9,729 nt of DNA. Source: Vulcanimicrobiota bacterium. Lineage in GTDB: Bacteria; Vulcanimicrobiota; Vulcanimicrobiia; Vulcanimicrobiales; Vulcanimicrobiaceae. Where the stretch lies: positions 1 through 9,729 of the forward strand of contig JAFAMS010000232.1 of assembly GCA_019233165.1 (NCBI GenBank), read 5' to 3'. Positions within the stretch are counted from its first letter, which is position 1. Each line of letters starts with the position of its first letter. The position numbers were made by a program, and so were the translations under genes. The notes beneath the pieces were generated by a model. The model was given only the letters and a program-made list of their open reading frames with translations, was not told where the DNA came from and made no database searches. Of this stretch, positions 1 to 7,797 are shown piece by piece.

Positions 1-1172
1 GTTGGGACGATCGAGAGCGCACGGTCGACGAGTGCCGTGTCTTCGGGGTCGAGGAAGACTGCGGGCGTTGCGGCCATGATTGCGGGGATCTTTTCGTGCG
101 CGCGCAAGCGCGTTGCGATGACCAACGCGTCGACGGTGTCGTCGATCTCGATGAGCTTGTCGATCGCGCGGCGGCCTTCGGCTTCCAGGGCGGCGCGTTC
201 GTGGTCCATGAGGTGCTCGCGCAGCAGATCGTGGACCCGGTACGCGCCTTGACGGTCGCGCGAGATTGGCACGCCGCGGGCCGGCAGCGATGCCAGCACC
301 GCGTCGGCGTTCTGGAACCCGATGTCCCGAAGTAGCGACGGCCACGCCGTGTCCAGCAGCGACGCGACGAGCAGCATGCGCCGCTCCGTTTCGGAGAGCC
401 GCGTCCAAAGCGGCACGGCCATCGCGTCGATCCCGCGCGCACGTGCTTCTTCGATCGCGGTCGCATCGTCGTGCCGCTGGTCCCAAATCCGAATGATGTG
501 GGCGCTGACCAGCGGCCATCCCAGCGTGCGCTCGATGATGCGTTTTCGCTCGTCGGCGGCAACCTGCGCTTTAAAGCGCTCCGCGAGCTCGCCGAGATCT
601 TCTTCGGTGAAGGCAAGATCATCGGCCGTCAGCGGCATCCCCATCCGCCCGCCGGCGATCCAAAGACTCGTTGGGAGCTGCAAAGGCGAGCGCGAGGCCA
701 GAATCCACTTGAGCCGGCCTCGCGTTTGCTCGATGAGTTTCTCGATCAGCTCCCAGGCGCCGACGTTCTCCTCGAGCAGGTGAAGATCGTCGATGGCGAT
801 CCGATGGCCGGCGCCGGTAAGATGCGTGTTCCACCACATGGCGAGCGCGCCGATCGCATCGTCGTGGAAGTGGGCGTTGGAATACGCGTCGTTGACGGTT
901 GCCTTCGCGCCGGGTGCGAACTCGACTGCCGCATCGCAAATCGCCCGCAGCAGGTCCAATACCGGCTGTGAGGACGTTCGCAGGCGTGCGATCGTCGCGT
1001 CGCCACGGCTCGAGACGAATTCGAGAATCGTGGTTTTCCCGAAACCGGCGCCCGCAACGATCTCGACGAGGTCGTACTCGAGGGCGAGGTCGAGCCGGCG
1101 TTGGAGTCTCCGCGTCAGCGGGACGGTTTCGATTCCGGTCCCCGGGAAGGGCGCCGCGACCACTTCGCCCAT
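1..1172 (-). CDS. MalT/LuxR-type STAND ATPase transcriptional regulator, N-terminal 390 residues (3' end outside window)
   Basis: The minus-strand frame is open from ATG 1172 to the window edge with no stop. It shows the MalT-family NTPase layout: Walker A AGAGFGKTT at residues 40-48 (Lys46), compare APAGYGKTT in MalT; Walker B HRIAIDDLHLL near 123-133 with Asp128/Asp129; a sensor-like ILASRSPLQLP stretch near 157-167; and a winged-helix end YRVHDLLREHL around residue 300. In this family such a module is followed by TPR-type repeats and a LuxR HTH or BTAD/OmpR domain, which would lie beyond base 1. The protein probably switches between ADP- and ATP-bound states on binding an unknown inducer; no target can be inferred. 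The start lies 19 bases after the ileS stop. GGAGG at 1184-1188 stands 11 bases before the ATG, a rather long spacing; an in-frame CTG at 1175 would be 8 bases away. Probably the last visible member of the ileS operon. Confidence 0.87.
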   Translation of the reverse strand, partial: MGEVVAAPFPGTGIETVPLTRRLQRRLDLALEYDLVEIVAGAGFGKTTILEFVSSRGDATIARLRTSSQPVLDLLRAICDAAVEFAPGAKATVNDAYSNAHFHDDAIGALAMWWNTHLTGAGHRIAIDDLHLLEENVGAWELIEKLIEQTRGRLKWILASRSPLQLPTSLWIAGGRMGMPLTADDLAFTEEDLGELAERFKAQVAADERKRIIERTLGWPLVSAHIIRIWDQRHDDATAIEEARARGIDAMAVPLWTRLSETERRMLLVASLLDTAWPSLLRDIGFQNADAVLASLPARGVPISRDRQGAYRVHDLLREHLMDHERAALEAEGRRAIDKLIEIDDTVDALVIATRLRAHEKIPAIMAATPAVFLDPEDTALVDRALSIVP

Positions 1173-1191
1173 CAGCCCGGCGGCCTCCAGG

Positions 1192-3969
1192 CTAAGCGGC
1201 CGTTTCGTCGATCTTTCGAACGATAGCGCCGCAGGGCGCGCAGAGCGAAGGGTGCTCGGGGTCGCCGCCGAGCGGGAGATATTTCCAACAGCGAGCGCAC
1301 TTCTCGCCCTGCGCGGGCTCGAGCACCAGTTCGGTGTCCGCGTTCGACGATCGTTCGAGCGACGCGACCTGTGAGACGATCAATGCCTCGCGAAGGTTGT
1401 CGCCGAGGGCGGCAAAGCGCTCGTAACGGGTCGCCGGAACGGAGACCCGAGCCGCTAATTGATAGTCCCGCAAGCCTTCGTTTGACGCGACCTTGGCTCG
1501 CAGAGCACGGAGCTCGGACCATAGGCCCAGCGCCTCCTCGTCCAGCCGATCGACCCTTGGAAGAGATAAGTCGAACACGCTGGCCGCTTGTTCCTTCAGA
1601 ATAGGTGGCAAGAACTGCCATGCTTCCTCGGCGGTAAACGACAAGACGGGTGCGAGGAGGACGCAGAGCGTCCGCAACATCTCGAGCGCCGCACTCTGCG
1701 CGCTCCGCCTCCGGTCGGCGTCGCGGGCGCTGGTATAGAGCCGGTCCTTGACCGCGTCGACGTAAAATGCCGAGAACTCGTTATCGAACGCGACCAGGGC
1801 CAAGTACGCATCGTGCAGGCGATAGGAACGATAGTCTTCGACGACTTGTTTTGCGAGGGCGTCGGCCCGCGCCAGCACCAGACGGTCGAGCGGCTCCATC
1901 GCCGAACGCGGCATCACGCGGTTCGGCGGCAGGTCGTCGACCACCGACAGTAGGTAGCGCAGGCGCAGTCGCAGGTTGCGATAGACGTTTCCGACGTTCT
2001 CGAGCATCTTTGGGCCGAGGCGCACGTCGCTGCTCCACTCTACCGACGCCGCCCATAGGCGCAAGACGTCGGCACCGTACGTCTCCATCCCGTCGACCGC
2101 ACCGATATAATTGCCGAGCGATTTATGCATCGCTCGCCCTTCGGCGTCGTTCACCCAGCCGTACGAGAGAACGCCCTTGTAGGGCGCGCAGTCGCGCACC
2201 GCGACCGATGTGATCAGATTGCTGCGAAACCAACCGCGATATTGGTCGCCGCCCTCGAGATAGAGATCGGCGGGAAACGGCTGGTCGCGCGTCACCAAGA
2301 CGCCGCGCCACGTCACCCCCGACTCGAACCAGATGTCGACGATGTTCATCTCTTTGCGAAAGCGCGTTCCGCCGCACTTCGGGCAGGCGAAGCCTTCGGG
2401 CAGAAACGACTCGAGCGGCTCGGTCCACCACACGTCGCTCCCGTCGCGGCCGAAGCGCTCGGCGACGCGACGTGCGACCTGCACGTCGATGATCGCTTCG
2501 TTGCACGCTTCGCAGTCGAACGCCGGGATCGGCGTCCCCCAGATCCGCTGGCGTGACAAGCACCACTCGGGATGCAGCTCGATCATCTGCGCCATCCGCG
2601 TCTCGCCCCATTCGGGAATCCAGTGCACGGAAGGGATCTGCTCGAGGATTCGCTGTCGCAATCGCTCCCTGTCCATCCCTATGAACCACTGGGCCGTCGC
2701 TCGGAAGATCACCGGATTCTTGCAGCGCCAGCAATGCGGATACGAGTGCGTGTAGTCTTCGAAGCAGACGAGTTTTCCACTCGCGCGCAAGTCGTCGATG
2801 ATGATCGCGTTCGCATCGAAGATCTCGCGACCGGCGTACGGCCCCGCCTCACCCGTGAAGCGCCCGGCCGCATCGACCGGATTCAGCGGCGCGAAGCCGT
2901 ACTTGACGCCGAGCTCGAAGTCGTCGGCGCCGTGGCCGGGTGCCGTGTGGACCGCGCCGGTGCCGGTGTCGAGCTCGACGTGGTCGGCGACGACGACGAT
3001 CGAATCGCGGTCCATGAAGGGGTGGCGCACGGCGGCCATCTCGAGCTTCGCGCCCGGCACGCCGGCGAGCCCGGCGAGCGGCTTGCCGAGTTTCTGCGCG
3101 ACGCTTTTGGCGAGCGCTTCCGCGACGATGACCAGCTCGTCGCCGGCATCGTACAAGCCGTAGCGCGCCTCCGGATCGAGCGCGATCATCAAGTTCGCGG
3201 GCAGCGTCCACGGCGTCGTCGTCCAGATAATGATCGAGAGGGGTTTTCCTTCGGCGCTACGCTCGGGATGACACCGCTGCAGCAGATCCGCTCGCTGTTG
3301 TTCGTTTGCGGTGAAACGCACGTAGATTGATGGCGAAACGTGATCGTCGTATTCGATCTCGGCTTCGGCGAGCGCGGTCTCGTCGTGGATGCACCACAGC
3401 GTCGAGCGCAAGCCCTTGTAGATGAGGTTCTTTTCGGCAAGATCGGCGAGCGTCTCGACGATCGCCTTTTCGAACGACGGGTCGATCGTCCGGTATGGAT
3501 CGTCGTAGAGACCTGCGAAGCAGCCCATCCGCAAGATCGTCTCGCGCTGAATGTCGAGCCAGTGCAGCGCGCGCTCTTTGCATTTCGCGCGCAGCTCGAT
3601 CGGATCGGTCTTGTGATAGTCCAGACCCAAGTGTTTGAGCGTCTCCAGCTCGATCGGGAGTCCGTGCATGTCCCAGCCGGGGATGAACGCGGCCCACTCG
3701 CCGTCGAGCAAATGGATCTTCACGAAGCAATCCTTGAGGAAGCGGTTCAGGAAATGCCCCATGTGCAGGTTGCCGTTCGCGTACGGCGGCCCGTCGTGCA
3801 AGATCCAGGGCTTCGCGCCTTTGTTCTTCTCCAGGCGCTTTTCGTACGTGCGATGCTCCGCCCACCACTTCACCCGGTCCGGCTCACGCTTGGTGAGATC
3901 GGCCTTCATCGGAAACGCAGTCTTGGGGAGGTTGAGGGTGCTGCGGTAGTCGCGGGTAACGGCGGTCAT
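1192..3969 (-). CDS. ileS: Isoleucyl-tRNA synthetase (class I, with CP1 editing domain and C-terminal zinc site)
   Basis: Charges tRNA-Ile with isoleucine in the cytoplasm and hydrolyses misacylated Val-tRNA. The 925-residue product has normal bacterial IleRS length. Visible signatures: HMGH (HIGH motif) at 69-72; editing-domain TTTPWTLP at 250-257 and GTGAVHTAPGHGADDFELG at 336-354; EWCLSRQRIWGTPIP at 468-482; paired cysteines 486/489 and 529/532; GRAMHKSLGN at 611-620 in place of GRKMSKSLGN; and a C-terminal zinc ribbon with cysteines 891, 894, 910 and 913. The frame is open back to 4170, but the arginine-rich extension overlaps the M50 gene. The family-like start MTAVTRDYRSTLNLPKT at 3969 forms an ATGA overlap with the M50 stop, so translation is probably coupled; no strong Shine-Dalgarno precedes it. 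Odd: residues 233-241 (CHPERSAEG) look like a dispersed repeat read in frame, placed just before the editing motif. Confidence 0.98.
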   Translation of the reverse strand: MTAVTRDYRSTLNLPKTAFPMKADLTKREPDRVKWWAEHRTYEKRLEKNKGAKPWILHDGPPYANGNLHMGHFLNRFLKDCFVKIHLLDGEWAAFIPGWDMHGLPIELETLKHLGLDYHKTDPIELRAKCKERALHWLDIQRETILRMGCFAGLYDDPYRTIDPSFEKAIVETLADLAEKNLIYKGLRSTLWCIHDETALAEAEIEYDDHVSPSIYVRFTANEQQRADLLQRCHPERSAEGKPLSIIIWTTTPWTLPANLMIALDPEARYGLYDAGDELVIVAEALAKSVAQKLGKPLAGLAGVPGAKLEMAAVRHPFMDRDSIVVVADHVELDTGTGAVHTAPGHGADDFELGVKYGFAPLNPVDAAGRFTGEAGPYAGREIFDANAIIIDDLRASGKLVCFEDYTHSYPHCWRCKNPVIFRATAQWFIGMDRERLRQRILEQIPSVHWIPEWGETRMAQMIELHPEWCLSRQRIWGTPIPAFDCEACNEAIIDVQVARRVAERFGRDGSDVWWTEPLESFLPEGFACPKCGGTRFRKEMNIVDIWFESGVTWRGVLVTRDQPFPADLYLEGGDQYRGWFRSNLITSVAVRDCAPYKGVLSYGWVNDAEGRAMHKSLGNYIGAVDGMETYGADVLRLWAASVEWSSDVRLGPKMLENVGNVYRNLRLRLRYLLSVVDDLPPNRVMPRSAMEPLDRLVLARADALAKQVVEDYRSYRLHDAYLALVAFDNEFSAFYVDAVKDRLYTSARDADRRRSAQSAALEMLRTLCVLLAPVLSFTAEEAWQFLPPILKEQAASVFDLSLPRVDRLDEEALGLWSELRALRAKVASNEGLRDYQLAARVSVPATRYERFAALGDNLREALIVSQVASLERSSNADTELVLEPAQGEKCARCWKYLPLGGDPEHPSLCAPCGAIVRKIDETAA
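3247..3273 (-). repeat. CHPERSAEG-type dispersed repeat fragment inside ileS
   Basis: The minus strand reads TGTCATCCCGAGCGTAGCG followed by CCGAAGGA. This closely resembles the short repeat of the form TGTCATCC(C/T)GAGCG(A/T)AGCGAAGGA that is scattered through many bacterial genomes and yields CHPERSEG-like peptides when translated; the family resemblance is from memory. Here it is in frame with ileS and encodes residues 233-241. The family-like text on both sides (SPSIYVRF upstream, KPLSIIIWTTTPWTLP downstream) is intact, so it looks like an in-frame insertion in a variable loop. No second copy was noticed in this window, so its status as a genomic repeat is inferred. Confidence 0.6.
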
Positions 3970-4688
3970 CCCGCCGGGGTTCGCGCTGTCCTCAAATGGG
4001 TCCACCCGCTCCAGGCGATGAATCCGCCGAGCGTGGCGTACCACGCGTACGGCCACGCGTGGGTCGAACCGAGCATGACGAGCGACGCGACGACCGCACA
4101 GACCGCCAAGGTAACGCCGACCAGCGCCGCGGCGATCGTCGCCGCCCGGCGGTCCCGCGTCCGCATCCACAACAGGGCGCGCAAGACGCGGCCGCCGTCC
4201 ATCGGGAAAGCCGGGATCAAATTGAAGACGGCGAGCACCGCGTTCGCGACAGCGACGTAGGCGAAGCCGATCGCCGCTCCGGCACCGAGCGGCGTCGCGT
4301 CGAAGCGGTCGCAGACCGCCATCGCGCCTGCGGCGGCGAGTGCGATCGCCCCGCTGACGACCGGTCCGGCGAGTGCGATCGCGACTTCGGCGCGCGGCGT
4401 CGGCGGCTCGTTCTCGAGCGTCGCGACGCCCCCGAAGATGAAGAGCGTGATCCCTTGCGTCTGCACGTCGAACCTACGCGCAACGAGCGCGTGCGCGAAC
4501 TCGTGCACGACCACGCTCGCGAACAACAGCATCGCGCAGAGCGCCGCGAGCGCCGCCGCGACGAGCGGCGTCAAATCCGAAAACGCCTGGGCGAGCGTCC
4601 ACGTCACGAACGCAAACAAAACAACCCAGGAGATATGCAAACCCACCCGGATGCGAAATAGTCTGCCGAGCGAATACGTCGAGACCAT
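3966..4688 (-). CDS. M50 (site-2 protease family) integral membrane zinc metallopeptidase
   Basis: Predicted intramembrane protease of 240 residues. The zinc-binding HEFAH motif is at residues 62-66 within a hydrophobic segment, and the third-ligand motif NLIPAFPMDGG is at 156-166 (Asp164). Hydrophobic stretches lie near 18-36, 42-66, 103-126, 138-160, 185-206 and 213-228. There is no PDZ domain or CBS pair, so it is a minimal S2P-type core, as in the small M50B proteins of many bacteria. The opening MVSTYSLGRLFRIRVGLHISW is typical of the family and sets the start at ATG 4688; the frame is open further upstream to 4940, but that part is arginine-rich and overlaps csaB. It follows csaB by 44 bases and its TGA overlaps the ileS ATG. 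The substrate is unknown; family roles include anti-sigma-factor cleavage and removal of signal-peptide remnants. Confidence 0.93.
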   Translation of the reverse strand: MVSTYSLGRLFRIRVGLHISWVVLFAFVTWTLAQAFSDLTPLVAAALAALCAMLLFASVVVHEFAHALVARRFDVQTQGITLFIFGGVATLENEPPTPRAEVAIALAGPVVSGAIALAAAGAMAVCDRFDATPLGAGAAIGFAYVAVANAVLAVFNLIPAFPMDGGRVLRALLWMRTRDRRAATIAAALVGVTLAVCAVVASLVMLGSTHAWPYAWYATLGGFIAWSGWTHLRTARTPAG

Positions 4689-4732
4689 CGCGGACGTCCA
4701 CTCTTCGTCCGCGGCGGTCTGCGGCCTCTCGA

Positions 4733-5818
4733 CTAACCGGCCAAAATCTCGTCGAGTGCGTCGAAGTTTTGGCCGGCGAGCAAGCGCATCCGTCCCGACT
4801 GCGGGAGCAACTCGGCGCGCAGCGAGTCGCGTTCGTCCCAGAGCCGGTCGACGAGCGCTTCGACGTCGGCGCGATCCGGCACGGCGCCGCGTCTCAGCGG
4901 CTCCCACAGCGGCGGGAGCGGCCATGCGAGGTCTTCGCAAAGCGCCGAAACCTTGGGGTCGTAGGGGACGGCGAGAAACGGAACGCCGAGACGCGCGGCG
5001 ATGATCACCGCGTGCAGCCGCATCCCGATCGCGACGCGCGCACGCGAGAAAATCTGCGTCGCGTGAGCCAGATCATAGGCCGGCAGCAACGTCGGCGCGC
5101 TGCGAGCCGCCCGGATGACGGCGGTCGACGCTTCGGCGTCCTGCGCGCCCCCAAGCGGGAGAAAGGCGACCTTCGCACCGCGTTCGGCGAGCCGGTCCAC
5201 CGCGGCCGCGAGCGTCTTGATGCCTCGCTCGAAGCCGGGGATCTTGCGCACGGAGACGACGGCGAGCGGTTCGCTCCCCGGGCCTAAGCCTTCGGCCTCG
5301 AAATCGAGCGCCGGCACGTCGTCGAGCATCCAGACCGGATCAGCCGTGCGGGCAACCGGCACCTTCGGCAAGAGCCCGGCAAGCAGCGCACGCGACCGTT
5401 CGTCGCGGACGGTCGCCCGCGCGACCCGGCCGCACCACGCGCGCACGATCGCGCGGCCTACGAGGTTCAGCGGACCGACCGATTGCGCGAAGATCATCGC
5501 TCGCTTGCCTGCTCGCCCCGCCGCGCGCAGAATTCCCGCATAATAAATGAGGCTTCGCGTGCTTGTCGCGTTCTGCAAGAGTCCGCCGCCCCCCGAGATC
5601 ACGACGTCGGTCCGCTGGATCGCGCTCCGCACGGCGCCCGGGTTCATCCGGGGCGTCGCCTCGACGCCGTAACGGCGGGCCGTCTCGGCCGGCGTCTGCG
5701 AGAGAACGTCGATCTCGATTTCGGGATGCCGCCTGCGCAGCTCGCGGACGATCGCTTCCAGCAACGCCTCGTCGCCGAGATTTCCGAACCCGTAGTAACC
5801 GGAGAGCAGAACCCTCAG
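4733..5818 (-). CDS. csaB: Polysaccharide pyruvyl transferase CsaB
   Basis: CsaB-family enzymes add a pyruvate ketal to a cell-wall polysaccharide, creating the ligand bound by SLH domains of surface proteins. The 361-residue product shows the family hallmarks: GYYGFGNLGDEA at 7-18, DVVISGGGGLLQN at 71-83, IFAQSVGPL at 109-117, TVRDERS at 136-142, RTADPVWML at 157-165, and IGMRLHAVIIAARLGVPFLAVPYDPKV at 264-290 (motif given in part by its key residues Arg267, His269 and Asp287). The start is inferred to be CTG at 5818: it yields MRVLLSGYYG, the usual family opening, and overlaps the preceding stop as CTGA. No ATG, GTG or TTG lies close upstream in frame, and the first downstream candidate, a TTG, would remove the conserved N-terminal motif. 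A GAGG at 5830-5833 is 11 bases away. The frame stays open upstream to 7027, but that is a shadow of the neighbouring gene. Confidence 0.93.
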   Translation of the reverse strand: MRVLLSGYYGFGNLGDEALLEAIVRELRRRHPEIEIDVLSQTPAETARRYGVEATPRMNPGAVRSAIQRTDVVISGGGGLLQNATSTRSLIYYAGILRAAGRAGKRAMIFAQSVGPLNLVGRAIVRAWCGRVARATVRDERSRALLAGLLPKVPVARTADPVWMLDDVPALDFEAEGLGPGSEPLAVVSVRKIPGFERGIKTLAAAVDRLAERGAKVAFLPLGGAQDAEASTAVIRAARSAPTLLPAYDLAHATQIFSRARVAIGMRLHAVIIAARLGVPFLAVPYDPKVSALCEDLAWPLPPLWEPLRRGAVPDRADVEALVDRLWDERDSLRAELLPQSGRMRLLAGQNFDALDEILAG

Positions 5819-7797
5819 CTCGGCGCGCGCCTCGCCCGGAACCGCTCGTAGAGCGCGATTGCAATCGCGCCGAAGATTACGCCGGCGACCACGCCGAGGA
5901 CGACGCGAATCGCCGAGACGCCGAGCGGCGTGTGCAGGTGCGAAAACGTGTCGACGACGTCGGAGAGCCCGATTCCGACCGCGAGCGCAAAAATCCATCC
6001 CCACGCCCGGCGGTCGCTGGGGATCAGCGACGGGAGCAGCATCAAGAACGGCCAGCCGACCAAGAATTCCTTGAAGCGCGGACGGACCGAGAAGAGCGCG
6101 GTGAGATTCGAGCGCAGCGCGAGCTCGAACGCGCTCGGCGTCACGTCTGGTTGGTTTCCGCTGCGGATTACCAATAAGAACCCCGCGACCGCAAGGACCG
6201 CGATGACGAGCAGCTGGATGACGCGTACCGGCGCATCGAATGCGGCGCGCGGATCGGCGAGCTTTCCGCCGAGCTTCGGCGTGAACCAGTAGAGTCCCAA
6301 GATTGCGAGCGGCGGCACGACGAGAATCGCCTTGACCCCGGCGAAACGATCGATCTCTTCCATCGTGAGCGGCGTGCTCAACAGACCGACCACGACGAGC
6401 CCGCCGGCGAGCGCGACGCCGACGCCGACGACCAGCGCTCGCAAACCCGCGACGTACGGCTTGCCTCCGAGCGTCCCGCGGAACGCCGGCGCGACGGCGA
6501 GCGCGCCCGCAATCGGAAAGAGCAACGCGCCGGCGAGCGCGATCAGCTTGCGCGCCACCATGTCGTGATGCACGAGGTAGCCGAACGCCACAAGCACGAC
6601 GTCGAAGCCGACGATCGCAAAAGCGAGCCGGCGATCCGCAATGCCGAAAAACTCCAGGATCAGCAAAAAGATCGCCGGAACCGCGAGCGACGCGATCAGA
6701 ATCACGATCGGATTGATCCGAAACGCCGGGACGGGCGTCGCGGTCCCGAGCGTGTAGCCGCGCGCCCGCAATCCGGCTGCGATGCGGCGCACGATCTCGA
6801 CGTTGGTCGCCTCGATCGATCGATTCTCCCACAGGTGCGTGTACGGCCGCAGGTAGACGACGCGAATGTTGCGCTCGCGCACGCCCAGCAAGTAGCGGCC
6901 GATCACGACCTCCGGTTCGAGCTTGTCGAGCTCCGTCTTCGAGATCGCTTGAACGCGCGTCGTGAGCCCTGGGATGAACGAGGCCAGCCGCTCGGTCCCT
7001 TTTTGCTCTTGCGCCTTGTCGTACCACTCGATCGCGCCGAAGCGAAGCTGGGTGCGCTTGAACGCGGCGCCGGTGTCGACGACGTGATCGGGATAGCCGA
7101 CAACCTGGTTCGAAAGGCCCATGAAGATCATTGTCCCGAGCTTCGCGCGGTGCAAGAGCGAATCAAAGACGGCGTCGATCTGCGGCGTTCCGAAGCGCTC
7201 GTCGTTTTGGACGCGCGGATCGACGATCAGGTGCAGCTTGCGCGCGAGCGCGAACTGCTCGCTCGGAATCCCCAGCCCCATCGTCGCGAAAAAGTCCGGC
7301 TGCGTGCGAATCGCGACGATCCAAGGGTTCGACGCGTTTATCACGCGCACCGCGGACGCGCCGAAGCGGATCGGCAAGTCGTGGACGTACCGCCGGTACG
7401 TCGATTGGTTCCAGACCAGCAGATAGACTTCGTTCGCCTTCACGCGACCGTCCCGAACCATTGCGCTCAGGACCGGATTCCCCAGGGTCGCGAGGCGTGA
7501 CTGATTCAAAAGCTGCGCGCCCGAGAGCGCGACGGCGTTGGCGTTCGTCGTCCCGACCCCCGCGCCGAGCTCCTCGCTCAGCGCGAGCGAGGTCAGTCCG
7601 GCGCGGCGCAGGGCGACGAGGAACTGCTCCTCATTGTAACCGTACGAGCGCGCGAGCGCGTCGAAATCGACGAAATCCATCGTGATCTCGACGTGTTTGC
7701 TGTGACGTTCTTTCTGGTAGCGCGACGCGGCGACGTAGAGGTTTGCGACGAGCGCGACTGCCAGCAAAACGAGCAGCGCCCGGCGATAGGGAGTCAG
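5815..7797 (-). CDS. DUF5693-type multi-pass membrane protein
   Basis: A 660-residue membrane protein of unknown biochemical activity. From an inferred CTG start at 7797 it begins MTPYRRALLVLLAVALVANL, a signal-anchor with basic residues then a hydrophobic helix. An extracytoplasmic region of about 330 residues follows (roughly 30-360), with the barrel-like pieces VDFDALARSYGYNEEQFL near 43-60 and RNIRVVYLRPY at 309-319. About eight or nine hydrophobic helices fill residues 362-655. This layout and the neighbouring csaB match the DUF5693 family as I remember it, which is often found beside csaB and is plausibly involved in synthesis, export or modification of the same wall polymer; that role is inferred. 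CTG 7797 overlaps the hydrolase TGA and has a strong GGGAGG 7 bases upstream. An internal TTG at 7767 is possible but lacks a Shine-Dalgarno and would drop the basic N-terminus. Its own TGA overlaps the csaB start. Confidence 0.82.
   Translation of the reverse strand: MTPYRRALLVLLAVALVANLYVAASRYQKERHSKHVEITMDFVDFDALARSYGYNEEQFLVALRRAGLTSLALSEELGAGVGTTNANAVALSGAQLLNQSRLATLGNPVLSAMVRDGRVKANEVYLLVWNQSTYRRYVHDLPIRFGASAVRVINASNPWIVAIRTQPDFFATMGLGIPSEQFALARKLHLIVDPRVQNDERFGTPQIDAVFDSLLHRAKLGTMIFMGLSNQVVGYPDHVVDTGAAFKRTQLRFGAIEWYDKAQEQKGTERLASFIPGLTTRVQAISKTELDKLEPEVVIGRYLLGVRERNIRVVYLRPYTHLWENRSIEATNVEIVRRIAAGLRARGYTLGTATPVPAFRINPIVILIASLAVPAIFLLILEFFGIADRRLAFAIVGFDVVLVAFGYLVHHDMVARKLIALAGALLFPIAGALAVAPAFRGTLGGKPYVAGLRALVVGVGVALAGGLVVVGLLSTPLTMEEIDRFAGVKAILVVPPLAILGLYWFTPKLGGKLADPRAAFDAPVRVIQLLVIAVLAVAGFLLVIRSGNQPDVTPSAFELALRSNLTALFSVRPRFKEFLVGWPFLMLLPSLIPSDRRAWGWIFALAVGIGLSDVVDTFSHLHTPLGVSAIRVVLGVVAGVIFGAIAIALYERFRARRAPS

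Noticed and set aside
3970..4170. N-terminal extension of IleRS by 67 residues
   Set aside because: The extension overlaps the catalytic C-terminal part of the M50 gene, is arginine-rich, and the family-like IleRS start is at 3969 in an ATGA overlap.
3340..4260. Plus-strand open frame of 306 codons opposite ileS and M50
   Set aside because: Antisense to two well-supported genes; composition is that of a complementary-strand shadow and no motif is recognisable.
4689..4940. N-terminal extension of the M50 protein
   Set aside because: It overlaps the csaB 3' end and has shadow-frame composition; MVSTYSLGRLF at 4688 is a typical family start.
6400..6545. Recurring GGCGAGCGCG-like words on the plus strand
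   Set aside because: They are Ala-Leu-Ala codons (GCGCTCGCC) in membrane helices of the DUF5693 protein, not a DNA repeat.
4733..7027. One long minus-strand frame of 764 codons that seems to fuse csaB to a large N-terminal extension
   Set aside because: The upstream 400 residues are arginine-rich and low in recognisable structure, and lie over the DUF5693 gene, whose own frame encodes clear membrane helices. It is a GC-rich shadow frame.
6565..7500. Plus-strand open frame of 311 codons opposite the DUF5693 gene
   Set aside because: Highly charged, Arg/Asp-rich antisense frame without domain features; the minus-strand frame carries the membrane protein.
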